Below are positions 25,261-34,107 of a stretch of 64,000 bases of DNA, piece by piece. The number at the start of each line of letters is the position of its first letter. The stretch's first letter is position 1. This DNA is from Chryseobacterium culicis (GTDB taxonomy: Bacteria > Bacteroidota > Bacteroidia > Flavobacteriales > Weeksellaceae). The notes beneath the pieces were generated by a model. That model had not been told where the DNA came from, searched no databases, and saw only the letters and a list, made by a program, of their open reading frames with translations. A program made the position numbers and the translations under genes. The stretch is from positions 620,001 to 684,000 of the forward strand of contig NZ_FNWQ01000002.1 of assembly GCF_900108365.1 (NCBI RefSeq). Reading direction: 5' to 3'.

Positions 25261-26775
25261 TTACCCAACCAATTCTTTCACATTCTTCGAAAAAACTTCA
25301 ATCCCTTTATTCATCTCATCAAAATTAAGATCTCCAAATCCCAGACGCATGGCCGTGATCCCTTTATTCTGATACAAGAGTGTTTTAGGAATGAAAAGAT
25401 TATCCTTTGCACAATTCCGGCTCAGCTGCATCAGATTCAGAGGAATATTCCATTCCAGCCATATGGCCAGGCCGCCGGAAGGTTTCTGGAACGTTATAAA
25501 ATCACCCAGATTCTCTTTCAGCAATTCAGAAAAATAATCACGCCTTTCCTGATATACTTTTAAAGACTTTTTCAGATATCGGTTGATTTCCCCCTCTGCA
25601 ATCATTTCTCCAAGGGCCCTTTCCATCAGAATATCACCCTGACGGTCAATAATTCCGAGATATTTACGCATCTCTGTCATCAGATTCTCAGGCGCAACAA
25701 TAAATCCTGTCCTGAACCCCGGAGCCAGAGATTTGCCGAAAGAACCAATATAAATTACCATTCCGCTGGTATCTGCACTGGCTAACGGAAGAATCGGACT
25801 TTTGTCGTAATGAAATTCATAATCATAATCGTCTTCCAGGATAATAAATCCGTGTTCGTTGGCCAATTCAAGTAATTCAAATCTTCTCTGAGCACTCAAA
25901 GCAACAGTAGTAGGATAGTGGTGGTGTGGAGTAAGATAAAGCATCCGGATTTTCTGCTTTTTACAGGCTTCCCGTACGCTTTCCACTACAATTCCTTCCT
26001 CATCAATAGGGATAGAAACAATATCAACCCCGGCTTTCATAAAGATCATATTAACGGAAAAATAGCTTAAAGCTCCCACTAATACGATATCCCCGGCAGA
26101 AAGAAGAATTTCGGAAACAATATAAATACTCATTTCGGTGCTGCGGGTAATAAGAAGATTATTCTTAGAAATAGGAAGTCCACGCGAAAGATTCAGATAT
26201 TGAGACAAATGTTCTTTAAAAAATTCGCTTCCATCATGGTTGTAGTGTCCCAATGCTTTTTGGTTGGATTTACGCTTCAGAATAGAACTGTAAAACCGGG
26301 AATGCTGTCCTATCTGCGTTAAACGGATATCCGGCACCCCATCATTAAAGACATACTCACAGTCCGAATGTTCAAAAGGATTATCCAGAATATTAGAAGT
26401 TTTGAACGAAAAGCCAGTGGAAACCGGGTATTTTTGGAGGTTTTTTTGCTCAAAATCATTCAGTTTTACAGGTTTTTCCTGATCCTTTCCAATGATAAAT
26501 GTTCCTTTGTTGGGTAAACTTTCCGTCCAGCCCTGCGCAGACAGTTCATCGTACACGGCAACTGCTGTATTTCTGTGGATTTCCAGCATTTCACTGAATG
26601 TTCTTGTTCCCGGAAGCTTTGTGCCGAAAGGCAAAAAGCCTCTCTGAATAGCATTGATGAGCTGATTGGCAATCTGCATATAGATAGAAGTCTCTGAATT
26701 TCTATCAATTTTTATAAAACTTTCGTAGGGAATTTTAACCGGACTATCCATAATATCAAAACTGGCACCATACAA
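25261..26775 (-). CDS. MocR/PdxR-type regulator (GntR HTH plus aminotransferase domain)
   Basis: A 504-residue fusion. Residues about 25-95 are a GntR winged helix (SIYMQIANQLINAIQRG, then LPGTRTFSEMLEIHRNT) and about 135-500 a fold-type I aminotransferase domain. The latter has the PLP lysine Lys348 in GSFGKSLAPGF, LTPHHHYPTT and EDDYDYEF. Such proteins sense PLP adducts of amino compounds. The start may be Met9 (26751) instead of Met1, which would widen the 42-bp spacer to the divergent biotin operon. Control of that operon is inferred from the divergent arrangement. Confidence 0.9.
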   Translation of the reverse strand: MYGASFDIMDSPVKIPYESFIKIDRNSETSIYMQIANQLINAIQRGFLPFGTKLPGTRTFSEMLEIHRNTAVAVYDELSAQGWTESLPNKGTFIIGKDQEKPVKLNDFEQKNLQKYPVSTGFSFKTSNILDNPFEHSDCEYVFNDGVPDIRLTQIGQHSRFYSSILKRKSNQKALGHYNHDGSEFFKEHLSQYLNLSRGLPISKNNLLITRSTEMSIYIVSEILLSAGDIVLVGALSYFSVNMIFMKAGVDIVSIPIDEEGIVVESVREACKKQKIRMLYLTPHHHYPTTVALSAQRRFELLELANEHGFIILEDDYDYEFHYDKSPILPLASADTSGMVIYIGSFGKSLAPGFRTGFIVAPENLMTEMRKYLGIIDRQGDILMERALGEMIAEGEINRYLKKSLKVYQERRDYFSELLKENLGDFITFQKPSGGLAIWLEWNIPLNLMQLSRNCAKDNLFIPKTLLYQNKGITAMRLGFGDLNFDEMNKGIEVFSKNVKELVG

Positions 26776-26799
26776 CCATCCGGCAATATACTACTTTTG
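26767..26799 (+). promoter_or_regulatory. Candidate promoter and operator of the biotin operon
   Basis: TACTTTTG at 26792-26799 matches TAnnTTTG and lies 18 bases before the di-iron gene. A tandem pair ACCATACA/ACCATCCG (26767-26782) lies upstream; MocR proteins often bind direct repeats. No good -33 TTG was found. Confidence 0.35.
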
Positions 26800-26817
26800 A
26801 GATCAAAATAAAAATCT

Positions 26818-27441
26818 ATGGAATTTCATCATCTGTTAAAAAGAATTGTACAGGATGGAAGCACCCATGCCAGATGGCTGAACACGCTTTCATTTATGGA
26901 AAATGCCGGTGCAAGAAAAATATCAAAATGTGAACATCCAACCCTGGTTTCTCAAATCCAGCTGAAACACGCTGCGGAAGAACACCGCCATGCTTATTAT
27001 TTAAAAAAACAAATCGGAAAAATAGATCCTGAACTCTGCAAAACCTACGAAAGTACAGAACTTCTGGCACCCGTTGCTACCAGCCAGTACCTTCATTCGC
27101 TGGATATGAAAGCCTGCAGGTACCTTCAGAAAGCTTTTAATCTTGATAAAACTGATATAAAGTATGCAGCCTATCTTTTTGTAACGTATGCTATTGAAGT
27201 TCGTGCAGATGAGCTTTATCCGGTATATCAGCAGGTACTTACAGAAGCTTCTTCTAAAATCATGGTAAAATCTATTATTCTGGAAGAAGAAGGACATCTG
27301 GAAGAAATGATCCATCAGCTTAATGAGTTTTCATCAGCCTGGAAACACCATGCAGACCATATTCTGGCAATTGAAAAAGCTTTGCATGAGGAGTGGATCA
27401 GTGCAATTACGCAGGAAGTAGCTCAGTTGAACTATGCTTAG
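26818..27441 (+). CDS. Ferritin-like di-iron protein of unknown function in the biotin operon
   Basis: A 207-residue, almost all-helical protein that I do not recognise as a named family. It shows the complete ferritin-like carboxylate set: Glu28 in helix 1, Glu55-x-x-His58 (AAEEHRHAYY), Glu127 (YAIEVRADELY) and Glu157-x-x-His160 (LEEEGHLEEM), with about 30 residues between the members of each helix pair, as in rubrerythrin-like proteins. Its last 8 bases overlap bioF, so they are translationally coupled. An oxidase or oxygenase role in making or protecting the pimeloyl precursor is inference from context; a ferroxidase or a scaffold role is also possible. Confidence 0.85.
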   Translation: MEFHHLLKRIVQDGSTHARWLNTLSFMENAGARKISKCEHPTLVSQIQLKHAAEEHRHAYYLKKQIGKIDPELCKTYESTELLAPVATSQYLHSLDMKACRYLQKAFNLDKTDIKYAAYLFVTYAIEVRADELYPVYQQVLTEASSKIMVKSIILEEEGHLEEMIHQLNEFSSAWKHHADHILAIEKALHEEWISAITQEVAQLNYA

Positions 27442-28543
27442 TAACAGCTCCCATTTTCAGGAATCTCTTGATAAAAGAAAAGAACAGGGAACCTTGAGAC
27501 GTTTACGGCTTCCATCCGATGGGATAGACTTCTATTCCAATGATTATTTCGGATTTGCAAAAAGCAGGGAACTCCAACATTTGCTGCTGCAAAAGGTAAT
27601 GGATAACCCCCAGCTGCTTTCCGGAAGCACAGGTTCAAGGTTGATTAGCGGAAACAGTGATATTGCCGTTTCTGTGGAAAATGAGATTGCTCAAAAACAA
27701 CAGTTTGAGTCTGCATTACTTTTTCCATCGGGATATAATGCCAACCTGGCTTTATTTTCTACACTTCCCAGCCGTCATGATGTAGTTATTGTTGACGAAC
27801 AGATTCATCGTTCAGTACATGATGCATGTAAACTTTCGAATGCTAAAAAAATGAAATTCAAGCACAATGACATTGAAGATCTTGAAAACATTTTAAAAAG
27901 ACAGGAAAGTCATTGTTATATCGCGATAGAAAGTCTTTACTCTATGGAAGGAGATTTTGCACCTGTCAAGGAAATTGCATCCATTGCAGAGGAATATAAG
28001 GCATCTTTGATTGTTGATGAAGCCCATGCATTCGGAGTGTTCGGATATGGACTGATTGAAAAATATCAATTGCAGCATCAGGTTTTAGCAGCTGTTGTAA
28101 CATACGGAAAAGCTCTAGGAACTCATGGCGCAGCAATTCTGTGTAATGAGACGGTAAAGTCTTACCTGATCAACTTTGCAAGTCCGTTCATTTATACGAC
28201 ATCAGCACAGGATTTTCAGTGGATGAGTATCCAAACAGGGTATGAGTTTTTAGATCAAAATCATCACCTGGCCATTCAGCTTCAGAACAATATCAAAACT
28301 TTCCGAAGCCAAAACCTACCATCGCCATCCGCCGAAACAAGCCCGGTTCAAGCTATTATAATACCGGATAACCAAAGATTGAAAGAATTACAGGAAAATT
28401 TATCCGAAGAAGGATTTTTAACCTATGCTATATACAGCCCAACAGTAAAAGAAGGAAGTGAACGGTTAAGAATATGTCTCCACAGCTTTAATACAGCAGA
28501 GGAAATTGTAAAACTGACAGAAATTATTAAAGGAATTTATTGA
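27434..28543 (+). CDS. bioF: 8-amino-7-oxononanoate synthase
   Basis: A 369-residue alpha-oxoamine synthase. LSGSTGSRLISGNS (substrate region), LIVDEAHAFGVFGYG (Asp contacting PLP) and Lys226 in TYGKALGTHGAA (PLP Schiff base) are diagnostic. It condenses a pimeloyl thioester with L-alanine to give 8-amino-7-oxononanoate, the first committed step of the biotin ring pathway. The related 2-amino-3-oxobutyrate CoA ligase (Kbl) is less likely given bioD and bioB downstream. It overlaps the di-iron gene by 8 bases. Confidence 0.93.
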   Translation: MLSNSSHFQESLDKRKEQGTLRRLRLPSDGIDFYSNDYFGFAKSRELQHLLLQKVMDNPQLLSGSTGSRLISGNSDIAVSVENEIAQKQQFESALLFPSGYNANLALFSTLPSRHDVVIVDEQIHRSVHDACKLSNAKKMKFKHNDIEDLENILKRQESHCYIAIESLYSMEGDFAPVKEIASIAEEYKASLIVDEAHAFGVFGYGLIEKYQLQHQVLAAVVTYGKALGTHGAAILCNETVKSYLINFASPFIYTTSAQDFQWMSIQTGYEFLDQNHHLAIQLQNNIKTFRSQNLPSPSAETSPVQAIIIPDNQRLKELQENLSEEGFLTYAIYSPTVKEGSERLRICLHSFNTAEEIVKLTEIIKGIY

Positions 28544-28598
28544 AAACTAAAGAAATAACATTCAAAACCCGGAACACGAATCCCGAATCACAATAAAA

Positions 28599-29213
28599 AT
28601 GAAATTATTTATAACAGGAATAGGAACCGAAATAGGAAAAACAGTCTGTTCAGCCGTTCTGGTTCAGCATTTTAAAACAGAATACTGGAAACCCATACAG
28701 TCCGGAGATCTTCACTATACAGATAGTCATAAGATCGAAGCATGGACAGATACCGCATTTTGCCACCCGGAAACTTACCGTTTACAGCTGGCTGCATCAC
28801 CCCATCAGTCCGCAAGAGCACAAAATATTACCATCAGTCTGAATGATTTTCAACTCCCAAAAACATCCAGCCCGCTGATTGTAGAAGGGGCCGGTGGACT
28901 TATGGTACCGATATCGGATACCACTTTCATGATAGATCTTATTGAAGAGCTCAACCTTCCGGCAGCGTTGGTAGTAAGAAACTATTTAGGATGCATTAAT
29001 CACAGCCTGCTGTCGATCATCGCTTTACGGCAAAGGGAAATACAGCTGAATTATTTAATTCTTAACGGAGAATTTCCCGAAGATACAGAAAGGGTAATCT
29101 GCAGTTTTATCGAAAAAGAAACACAAATTATAAGAATCCCAGAAATCAGGACTACTGATAAAGAATCTATACAAAATGCTGCCAAGCAATTAACAATAAC
29201 AAAAATAGGATAA
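28599..29213 (+). CDS. bioD: Dethiobiotin synthetase
   Basis: A 204-residue ATP-dependent ligase. The P-loop GIGTEIGKT (7-15), the YWKPIQSGD substrate segment and [12 protein letters not shown] are the BioD signature. It closes the ureido ring of dethiobiotin from 7,8-diaminononanoate and CO2. It lies 55 bases after bioF, and its stop overlaps the bioB start by one base. Confidence 0.94.
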   Translation: MKLFITGIGTEIGKTVCSAVLVQHFKTEYWKPIQSGDLHYTDSHKIEAWTDTAFCHPETYRLQLAASPHQSARAQNITISLNDFQLPKTSSPLIVEGAGGLMVPISDTTFMIDLIEELNLPAALVVRNYLGCINHSLLSIIALRQREIQLNYLILNGEFPEDTERVICSFIEKETQIIRIPEIRTTDKESIQNAAKQLTITKIG

Positions 29214-30193
29214 TGGATACAACCACATTAAGAAACAATTGGACTAAAGAAGAGATCGAGGAAATTTACCATCTTCCTCTGATGGAACTGATCTATAAAG
29301 CTGCAACCGTACACCGTGAATGGCATGACCCGTCTGAAGTGCAGATTTCCACTTTATTATCCATTAAAACCGGCGGATGTCCGGAAGACTGCTCGTACTG
29401 CGGACAGGCAGCCCGTTATCACACCAATATAAAAGTACAGGCTTTACTGCCTACTGAAACCGTCATTGCCCACGCACAAAAAGCAAAAGATTCAGGATCT
29501 TCAAGATTCTGTATGGCAGCAGCATGGCGTGAAGTTCGTAATAACCGCGATTTTGACAGAGTAATTGATATGGTAAAAGGTGTAAACGAATTAGGGCTGG
29601 AAGTTTGCTGCACACTGGGTATGCTTACTGAAGAACAGGCGGTAAGACTTCAGGAAGCCGGATTATACGCTTACAATCACAACCTTGATACTTCCGAACA
29701 GTATTATGAAGAGATCATTTCCACCAGAACTTTTGACAACCGAATCAATACAATTAACAACGTAAGAAAAGCAGGAATCACCGTATGTTCCGGAGGGATT
29801 ATCGGATTGGGTGAAACCCACAGAGACAGAATTTCAATGCTTCTCACTTTAGCAACAATGCCAAAACATCCGGAGTCCGTTCCCATCAATGCATTGGCCA
29901 GAGTAGCAGGAACACCTTTAGCAGATAATGAAAAAGTAGATACCTGGGAAATGGTGAGAATGATTGCTACAGCAAGAATTGTAATGCCGTCTTCCATGGT
30001 AAGATTGAGTGCCGGACGTATTGAAATGTCAGAAACAGAACAGGCATGGTGCTTTATGGCTGGAGCCAATTCCATTTTCACAGGAGAAAGGGAAACGCTA
30101 CTGGTAACGCCCAATCCCGGCGTATCTGAAGATATGCAGATGCTTCAGACTTTAGGACTGAAACCTATGATGAAAAAAGAAACATGCTGTTAG
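29213..30193 (+). CDS. bioB: Biotin synthase
   Basis: A 326-residue radical SAM enzyme. The [4Fe-4S] cluster cysteines are Cys56, Cys60 and Cys63 in [12 protein letters not shown], and YNHNLDTS and the late RLSAGR motif belong to BioB. It inserts sulfur into dethiobiotin to make biotin. It is translationally coupled to bioD. The protein ends KKETCC. Confidence 0.96.
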   Translation: MDTTTLRNNWTKEEIEEIYHLPLMELIYKAATVHREWHDPSEVQISTLLSIKTGGCPEDCSYCGQAARYHTNIKVQALLPTETVIAHAQKAKDSGSSRFCMAAAWREVRNNRDFDRVIDMVKGVNELGLEVCCTLGMLTEEQAVRLQEAGLYAYNHNLDTSEQYYEEIISTRTFDNRINTINNVRKAGITVCSGGIIGLGETHRDRISMLLTLATMPKHPESVPINALARVAGTPLADNEKVDTWEMVRMIATARIVMPSSMVRLSAGRIEMSETEQAWCFMAGANSIFTGERETLLVTPNPGVSEDMQMLQTLGLKPMMKKETCC

Positions 30194-30843
30194 ATAATTA
30201 TGAATTATAAATGATAAATGATGAGTGATGAGTTGGATTATTGTTATTATAGCGCTTGTTATAAAATTGGTTTTTGAATTTTTATAAACTGCTGTACAAG
30301 TTGGAAAACGCAAAGACGCAAAACCTTTTGTAGTAAGTACTATTTGAGGGCGCAGGGATTTTATCTCCGATAAAATTTAACATTGCAAATTTTTATCTAT
30401 TGCAGATTGTGTAAATTAAACACATGATATAAAAAATCTACGGGAAAATTATAAAACATTCCTTGCTGAAAATCTAATATTGAGCGAAGTCGAAATATTC
30501 TTGCGCCTTAAAATATTCGCAGTATATGATACAACTTTGTTCCTTTGCGGTCAATCCAACATTTCAACATATTCAACTAAATTATTGTAAAATCCAATTC
30601 CATCACTCATTTCAATTTTCATATCAGTATATGATTAGTTTTTAACGCTAAGTTTCGCAACGAAAATTTTTAATTCTGAAAATATTCCGTTCGTAAAAGC
30701 ATTCTATTCAGCAAGGAAGAATTTTTCTAATTGCTGAGTGAAACGGCTTTTCGAAAGCAAAACAACAGGATGCAAATTGAATAACTTAGCGATCCCAGCG
30801 TTGAAATTAAAAATTATCACTCATTAACTTTTTATATCAAATT
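30194..30843. repeat. 650-bp repeat-rich gap between bioB and bioA, no gene seen
   Basis: The gap opens with an ATGAATTATAAATGATAAAT/GATGAGTGATGAGT element (30200-30233) whose family recurs at 62551-62586. It also holds ACGCAAAGACGCAAA near 30306, GGATTTTATCTCCGATAAAAT near 30357 and a 22-bp segment (30492-30513, core TTGCGCCTTAAAA) that is the exact inverse of 25130-25151. No plausible reading frame or RNA gene was seen. A promoter for bioA must lie in the last 100 bases, but no clear match was found. Confidence 0.7.
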
Positions 30844-32133
30844 ATGAATACGATGACAAAAGAGATCAGCCTGCAGCAGAGAGATAAAAGGGTAAACTGG
30901 CATCCTTACACACAGATGAAAACCGCCGATGACATTATTCCTATTGTAAAAGGAAAAGGAGTGTATCTTTATGACCATGAAGGGAAACAATATCTGGATA
31001 TCGTTTCATCATGGTGGGTAACGCTGCACGGTCATTCTCATCCTCATATTGCACAACGTGTTTATGAGCAGTTGAATACGCTGGAACAGGTGATTTTTGC
31101 AGGGTTTACCCATGAGCCTGCTGTACAGCTTTCAGAAAATTTACTGAAGTTGCTTCCTGCCGGCCAAGAAAAAGTTTTTTATTCGGACAACGGTTCTACC
31201 GCAGTAGAAGTCGCCTTGAAAATGTGTATTCAGTTTGCCTATAATAAGGGACAAAAGAAAACAAAGATTTTAGCTTTTAAAAATGCCTATCACGGAGATA
31301 CCTTCGGAGCCATGTCCGTAAGTGGAAAAAGCTTTTGGACAAGACCTTTCGAAAGCATGCTATTTGAAGTTATTTTTATTGATACCCCCAATCCTGAAAA
31401 CCTGGAAAGTTTACGCACACAGATTAAAAAACATGCTGAGGAAGTAGCTTGTTTTATCTACGAACCACTGGTTCAGGGGGCGGCCGGAATGCTGATGTAT
31501 AAAGCAGAAGACTTAAGCCAGCTGATGAAATGCTGCAGGGAAGAAGGAATTCTTATGATTCAGGATGAAGTTTTTACCGGGTTTGGAAGAACAGGCAAGC
31601 TTTTCGCAGCAGACTATCTTACGCAAAAACCTGATATCATGTGTTTTTCAAAAGGACTGACTGGAGGAACCATGCCCATGGGAATCACCACCTGCTCCAA
31701 TGAAATTTATAATGCTTTTCTTTCTGATGACCGTTACAAAACCTTATTTCACGGGCATTCATTTACCGCCAATCCTTTAGCCTGTGCAGCAGCACTTGCC
31801 AGTATGGAACTATTACTCACCACCGAAACTCAAATGAATATCAACCGCATCACTCATCAGCATTCAGAGTTTGTAAAAGCACTTGCTTTGCATCCTCATG
31901 TAGAAAAGGTTCGACAGATCGGAACTATTTTAGCTTTCGATTTTAAAACCGGGAACGATACTTCGTATTTCAATGAAATAGGGAAGAAGCTTTATAATGA
32001 ATTCTTACAGAGAGGGATTATCATGAGACCGCTGGGAAATGTCATTTATCTCGTACCGCCGTACTGCATTACCTCAGAAGAATTGAATTTTGTCTATCAG
32101 AATATAACGGAAGTTCTGGATCAGTTCAGATAA
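30844..32133 (+). CDS. bioA: Adenosylmethionine-8-amino-7-oxononanoate aminotransferase
   Basis: A 429-residue class III aminotransferase. WHPYTQMKTADD near the N-terminus and SSWWVTLHGHSHP are specific to BioA within the class. The PLP lysine is Lys270 in CFSKGLTGG, preceded by MIQDEVFTGFGRTG. It converts 8-amino-7-oxononanoate to 7,8-diaminononanoate, normally with SAM as amino donor. It is separated from bioB by 650 bp and probably transcribed on its own. The second Met (residue 4) is an alternative start. Confidence 0.95.
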   Translation: MNTMTKEISLQQRDKRVNWHPYTQMKTADDIIPIVKGKGVYLYDHEGKQYLDIVSSWWVTLHGHSHPHIAQRVYEQLNTLEQVIFAGFTHEPAVQLSENLLKLLPAGQEKVFYSDNGSTAVEVALKMCIQFAYNKGQKKTKILAFKNAYHGDTFGAMSVSGKSFWTRPFESMLFEVIFIDTPNPENLESLRTQIKKHAEEVACFIYEPLVQGAAGMLMYKAEDLSQLMKCCREEGILMIQDEVFTGFGRTGKLFAADYLTQKPDIMCFSKGLTGGTMPMGITTCSNEIYNAFLSDDRYKTLFHGHSFTANPLACAAALASMELLLTTETQMNINRITHQHSEFVKALALHPHVEKVRQIGTILAFDFKTGNDTSYFNEIGKKLYNEFLQRGIIMRPLGNVIYLVPPYCITSEELNFVYQNITEVLDQFR

Positions 32134-32175
32134 AATGATCCTCTTCAGATAATTATTTTTAATTTTTTTAAATGT

Positions 32176-32207
32176 ACCTAATAGGTTCTGGGAACCTATT
32201 AGGTTTT
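32176..32207 (+). terminator. Rho-independent terminator after bioA
   Basis: A perfect 13-bp stem, ACCTAATAGGTTC (32176-32188) with GAACCTATTAGGT (32192-32204), closes on TGG and is followed by three more T and a C-T-rich tail. It could act in both directions. Confidence 0.75.
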
Positions 32208-32233
32208 CATATTGAATGCCGGCACACCTATTT

Positions 32234-32788
32234 TTAAAGTTCCGTTTCGGCTTTCTTCAGAATAGCAATCAATTCTTTCAGTTCATCTTTAGTAAATTCC
32301 AGTATATTCTGATTCAAATAATGAGAAGGAATTTTTATATAATGAACCCATAATGAAACCTTTTCACGATAAACGCTTCCGAATTCAATATTGCTCATGG
32401 TAACAAACTTGTATTTAATTTCCTGATGGGTCTTGTCATTTTCTTTCTGTTCTACATACTGAAGAGCCTGAATCAGTTTTCCTAATTCATTTTTATCAAT
32501 AGTGAGTGTTTTTTTTGAAATTTCATCAAAAGTTTCATACTCATACATCATTCCCAATAAGGTTTCTGATGCATTATCTGAAACATCTTTCGTTATAATT
32601 TTTTGGATATTGAGGTTTTTAAACCTTCCCAGATTGATGATTTTTTTCTCAATTAACGTTCCTTTTCTGGAACTGACTGTAAGTCCGCGGGATGTGGTGT
32701 TTGATCGCTGAACAGTTGGCGTTGGTGCTGTTTGTGCACTTACCCATGCGCTTAGCACACAGGATATCAAAATAATCATTCTTTTCAT
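32234..32788 (-). CDS. Secreted protein of unknown function
   Basis: A 184-residue protein with a clear signal peptide (MKRMIILISCVLSAWVSAQ, cleaved about residue 19) followed by a Thr/Ser-rich linker and a mixed alpha/beta region with two charged helical stretches (about 103-115 and 165-182). I do not recognise a domain. It is probably periplasmic or exported. It is a single gene, convergent with bioA, and a strong hairpin separates them. Confidence 0.8.
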   Translation of the reverse strand: MKRMIILISCVLSAWVSAQTAPTPTVQRSNTTSRGLTVSSRKGTLIEKKIINLGRFKNLNIQKIITKDVSDNASETLLGMMYEYETFDEISKKTLTIDKNELGKLIQALQYVEQKENDKTHQEIKYKFVTMSNIEFGSVYREKVSLWVHYIKIPSHYLNQNILEFTKDELKELIAILKKAETEL

Positions 32789-32856
32789 TTGTAAGATCCG
32801 GTATTAGTTTTATACACTTAAATTTTCGCCAAGATATAAATAAAATTTAAATCGTT

Positions 32857-33171
32857 TTATCCCAGTTCATTTCCCCACGAATGAAGTTGAAAAAGAATAG
32901 GTCCCAGCTTTTGCCCTCTTTCCGTTAACCTGTAATATACTTCCGGCGGAAAATTATAAACTTCAATCCGTTCAATAATACGATCATCTTCCAGCTGCTT
33001 CAGCTGCTCTGCCAGCACTTTCTTGGAAACACGCGGCATATTCCGCCAAAGTTCTACAAAACGCACCTGATCTTCTTCAAAAAGATTATGAAGGATCAGA
33101 GGTTTCCATTTCCCTGAAAGGATATTCAGGCTTCTTCTTAATCCGCAGTTTTTAAATTCTTCAAAATTCAT
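32857..33171 (-). CDS. HxlR-family transcriptional regulator
   Basis: A 104-residue winged-helix protein. CGLRRSLNILSGKWKPLIL with a lone N-terminal cysteine, RVSKKVLAEQLKQLEDDRII (recognition region) and YRLTERGQKLGPIL are the HxlR pattern. It is divergent, with a 92-bp spacer, from a metallo-hydrolase gene, which it probably controls. The single cysteine could serve as a redox or electrophile sensor as in HypR or YodB; that is inference. Confidence 0.9.
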   Translation of the reverse strand: MNFEEFKNCGLRRSLNILSGKWKPLILHNLFEEDQVRFVELWRNMPRVSKKVLAEQLKQLEDDRIIERIEVYNFPPEVYYRLTERGQKLGPILFQLHSWGNELG

Positions 33172-33214
33172 CAGTCAAATGAATATTTATGGTTAACATT
33201 TTGGTAACCTTCGA

Positions 33215-33244
33215 TTGTTTTATTCTTACCAGGTAATATCTTTG
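33215..33244 (+). promoter_or_regulatory. Promoter of the metallo-hydrolase gene
   Basis: TTG (33215-33217), 19 bases, then TATCTTTG (33237-33244), an ideal Bacteroidota promoter. Transcription would begin about 15 bases before the ATG at 33264. Confidence 0.7.
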
Positions 33245-33263
33245 TTCAACAAAAATACTCAAA

Positions 33264-34031
33264 ATGAAATTAGAATTATGGCGTAATGCTACATTGGTAT
33301 TGAATTTAGATGGACTTTCCATCCTTGTAGATCCAATGCTTGGAAAAAAAGGGTCTAGGGGAAAAATGCCTATGACAGAAAGTAAATTACTGAATCCCCT
33401 TGTAGAGCTGCCTTTCAGCAGAGAAGAATTACATGAAAAATTAAAAAGGATTGATGCCGTTGCTGTAACCCATCTTCATCCTGACCATTGGGATGAAGAT
33501 GCTGTAGAACTTTTAGATAAAAATATACCCATCATTTGCTCCGATGTCATTGCGGATCACATAGCAGAACAGGGATTTACGAATATCATAACCGTACATG
33601 ACCGGCTGCAATGGAATAACATTGAAATATCTACCACCAGAGGCCGCCACGGAACCGGAGAAATCGGAGAGAAAATGGGAATCGTAAATGGATTCGTTTT
33701 TAAAAAAGATAACAAAACCGTTTATATTGCAGGAGACACGATCTGGTATGACGAAATTGCTCTTGAAATAGATCAACATCAGCCGCAGCACATCATTGTA
33801 GCGGGGGGAGCTGCTACTTTTGACGTAGGAGATCCTATTATTATGACGAGTGAAGACATTATAAAAGTCTGTACATACGCTCCGGAGTCTACTGTTTGGG
33901 TAACCCATCTGGAAGCTGTAAGCCACTGCAGGGAAGACAGGAAGTATACCAGAAAACAGATCCTTGAAAATGGACTTGAGAAAAAATGTCTGATCCTGGA
34001 TGACGGAGAAGAAGTGGAACTTTATTTTTAG
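33264..34031 (+). CDS. MBL-fold metallo-hydrolase
   Basis: A 255-residue protein of the metallo-beta-lactamase fold, UlaG/YddR-like branch. The zinc motif is HLHPDHWD (His70, His72, Asp74, His75); RGRHGTGEIG and VYIAGDTIWYDE supply further ligands. No signal peptide, so cytoplasmic. Its regulation by the divergent HxlR protein suggests a detoxification role, but the substrate is unknown. A hairpin terminator follows. Confidence 0.9.
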   Translation: MKLELWRNATLVLNLDGLSILVDPMLGKKGSRGKMPMTESKLLNPLVELPFSREELHEKLKRIDAVAVTHLHPDHWDEDAVELLDKNIPIICSDVIADHIAEQGFTNIITVHDRLQWNNIEISTTRGRHGTGEIGEKMGIVNGFVFKKDNKTVYIAGDTIWYDEIALEIDQHQPQHIIVAGGAATFDVGDPIIMTSEDIIKVCTYAPESTVWVTHLEAVSHCREDRKYTRKQILENGLEKKCLILDDGEEVELYF

Positions 34032-34055
34032 TTTTTGAATACAAAGCTCCAAAAT

Positions 34056-34088
34056 AAAAAGGATAGAAGAGAATTCTATCCTTTTTTT
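34056..34088. terminator. Bidirectional Rho-independent terminator
   Basis: AAAAAGGATAGAA (34056-34068) pairs with TTCTATCCTTTTT (34074-34086). A/T runs flank both sides, so it can serve both the metallo-hydrolase (+) and the MFS gene (-), which converge here. Confidence 0.85.
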
Positions 34089-34107
34089 GTAAAAATCCGG
34101 CAGTTTA

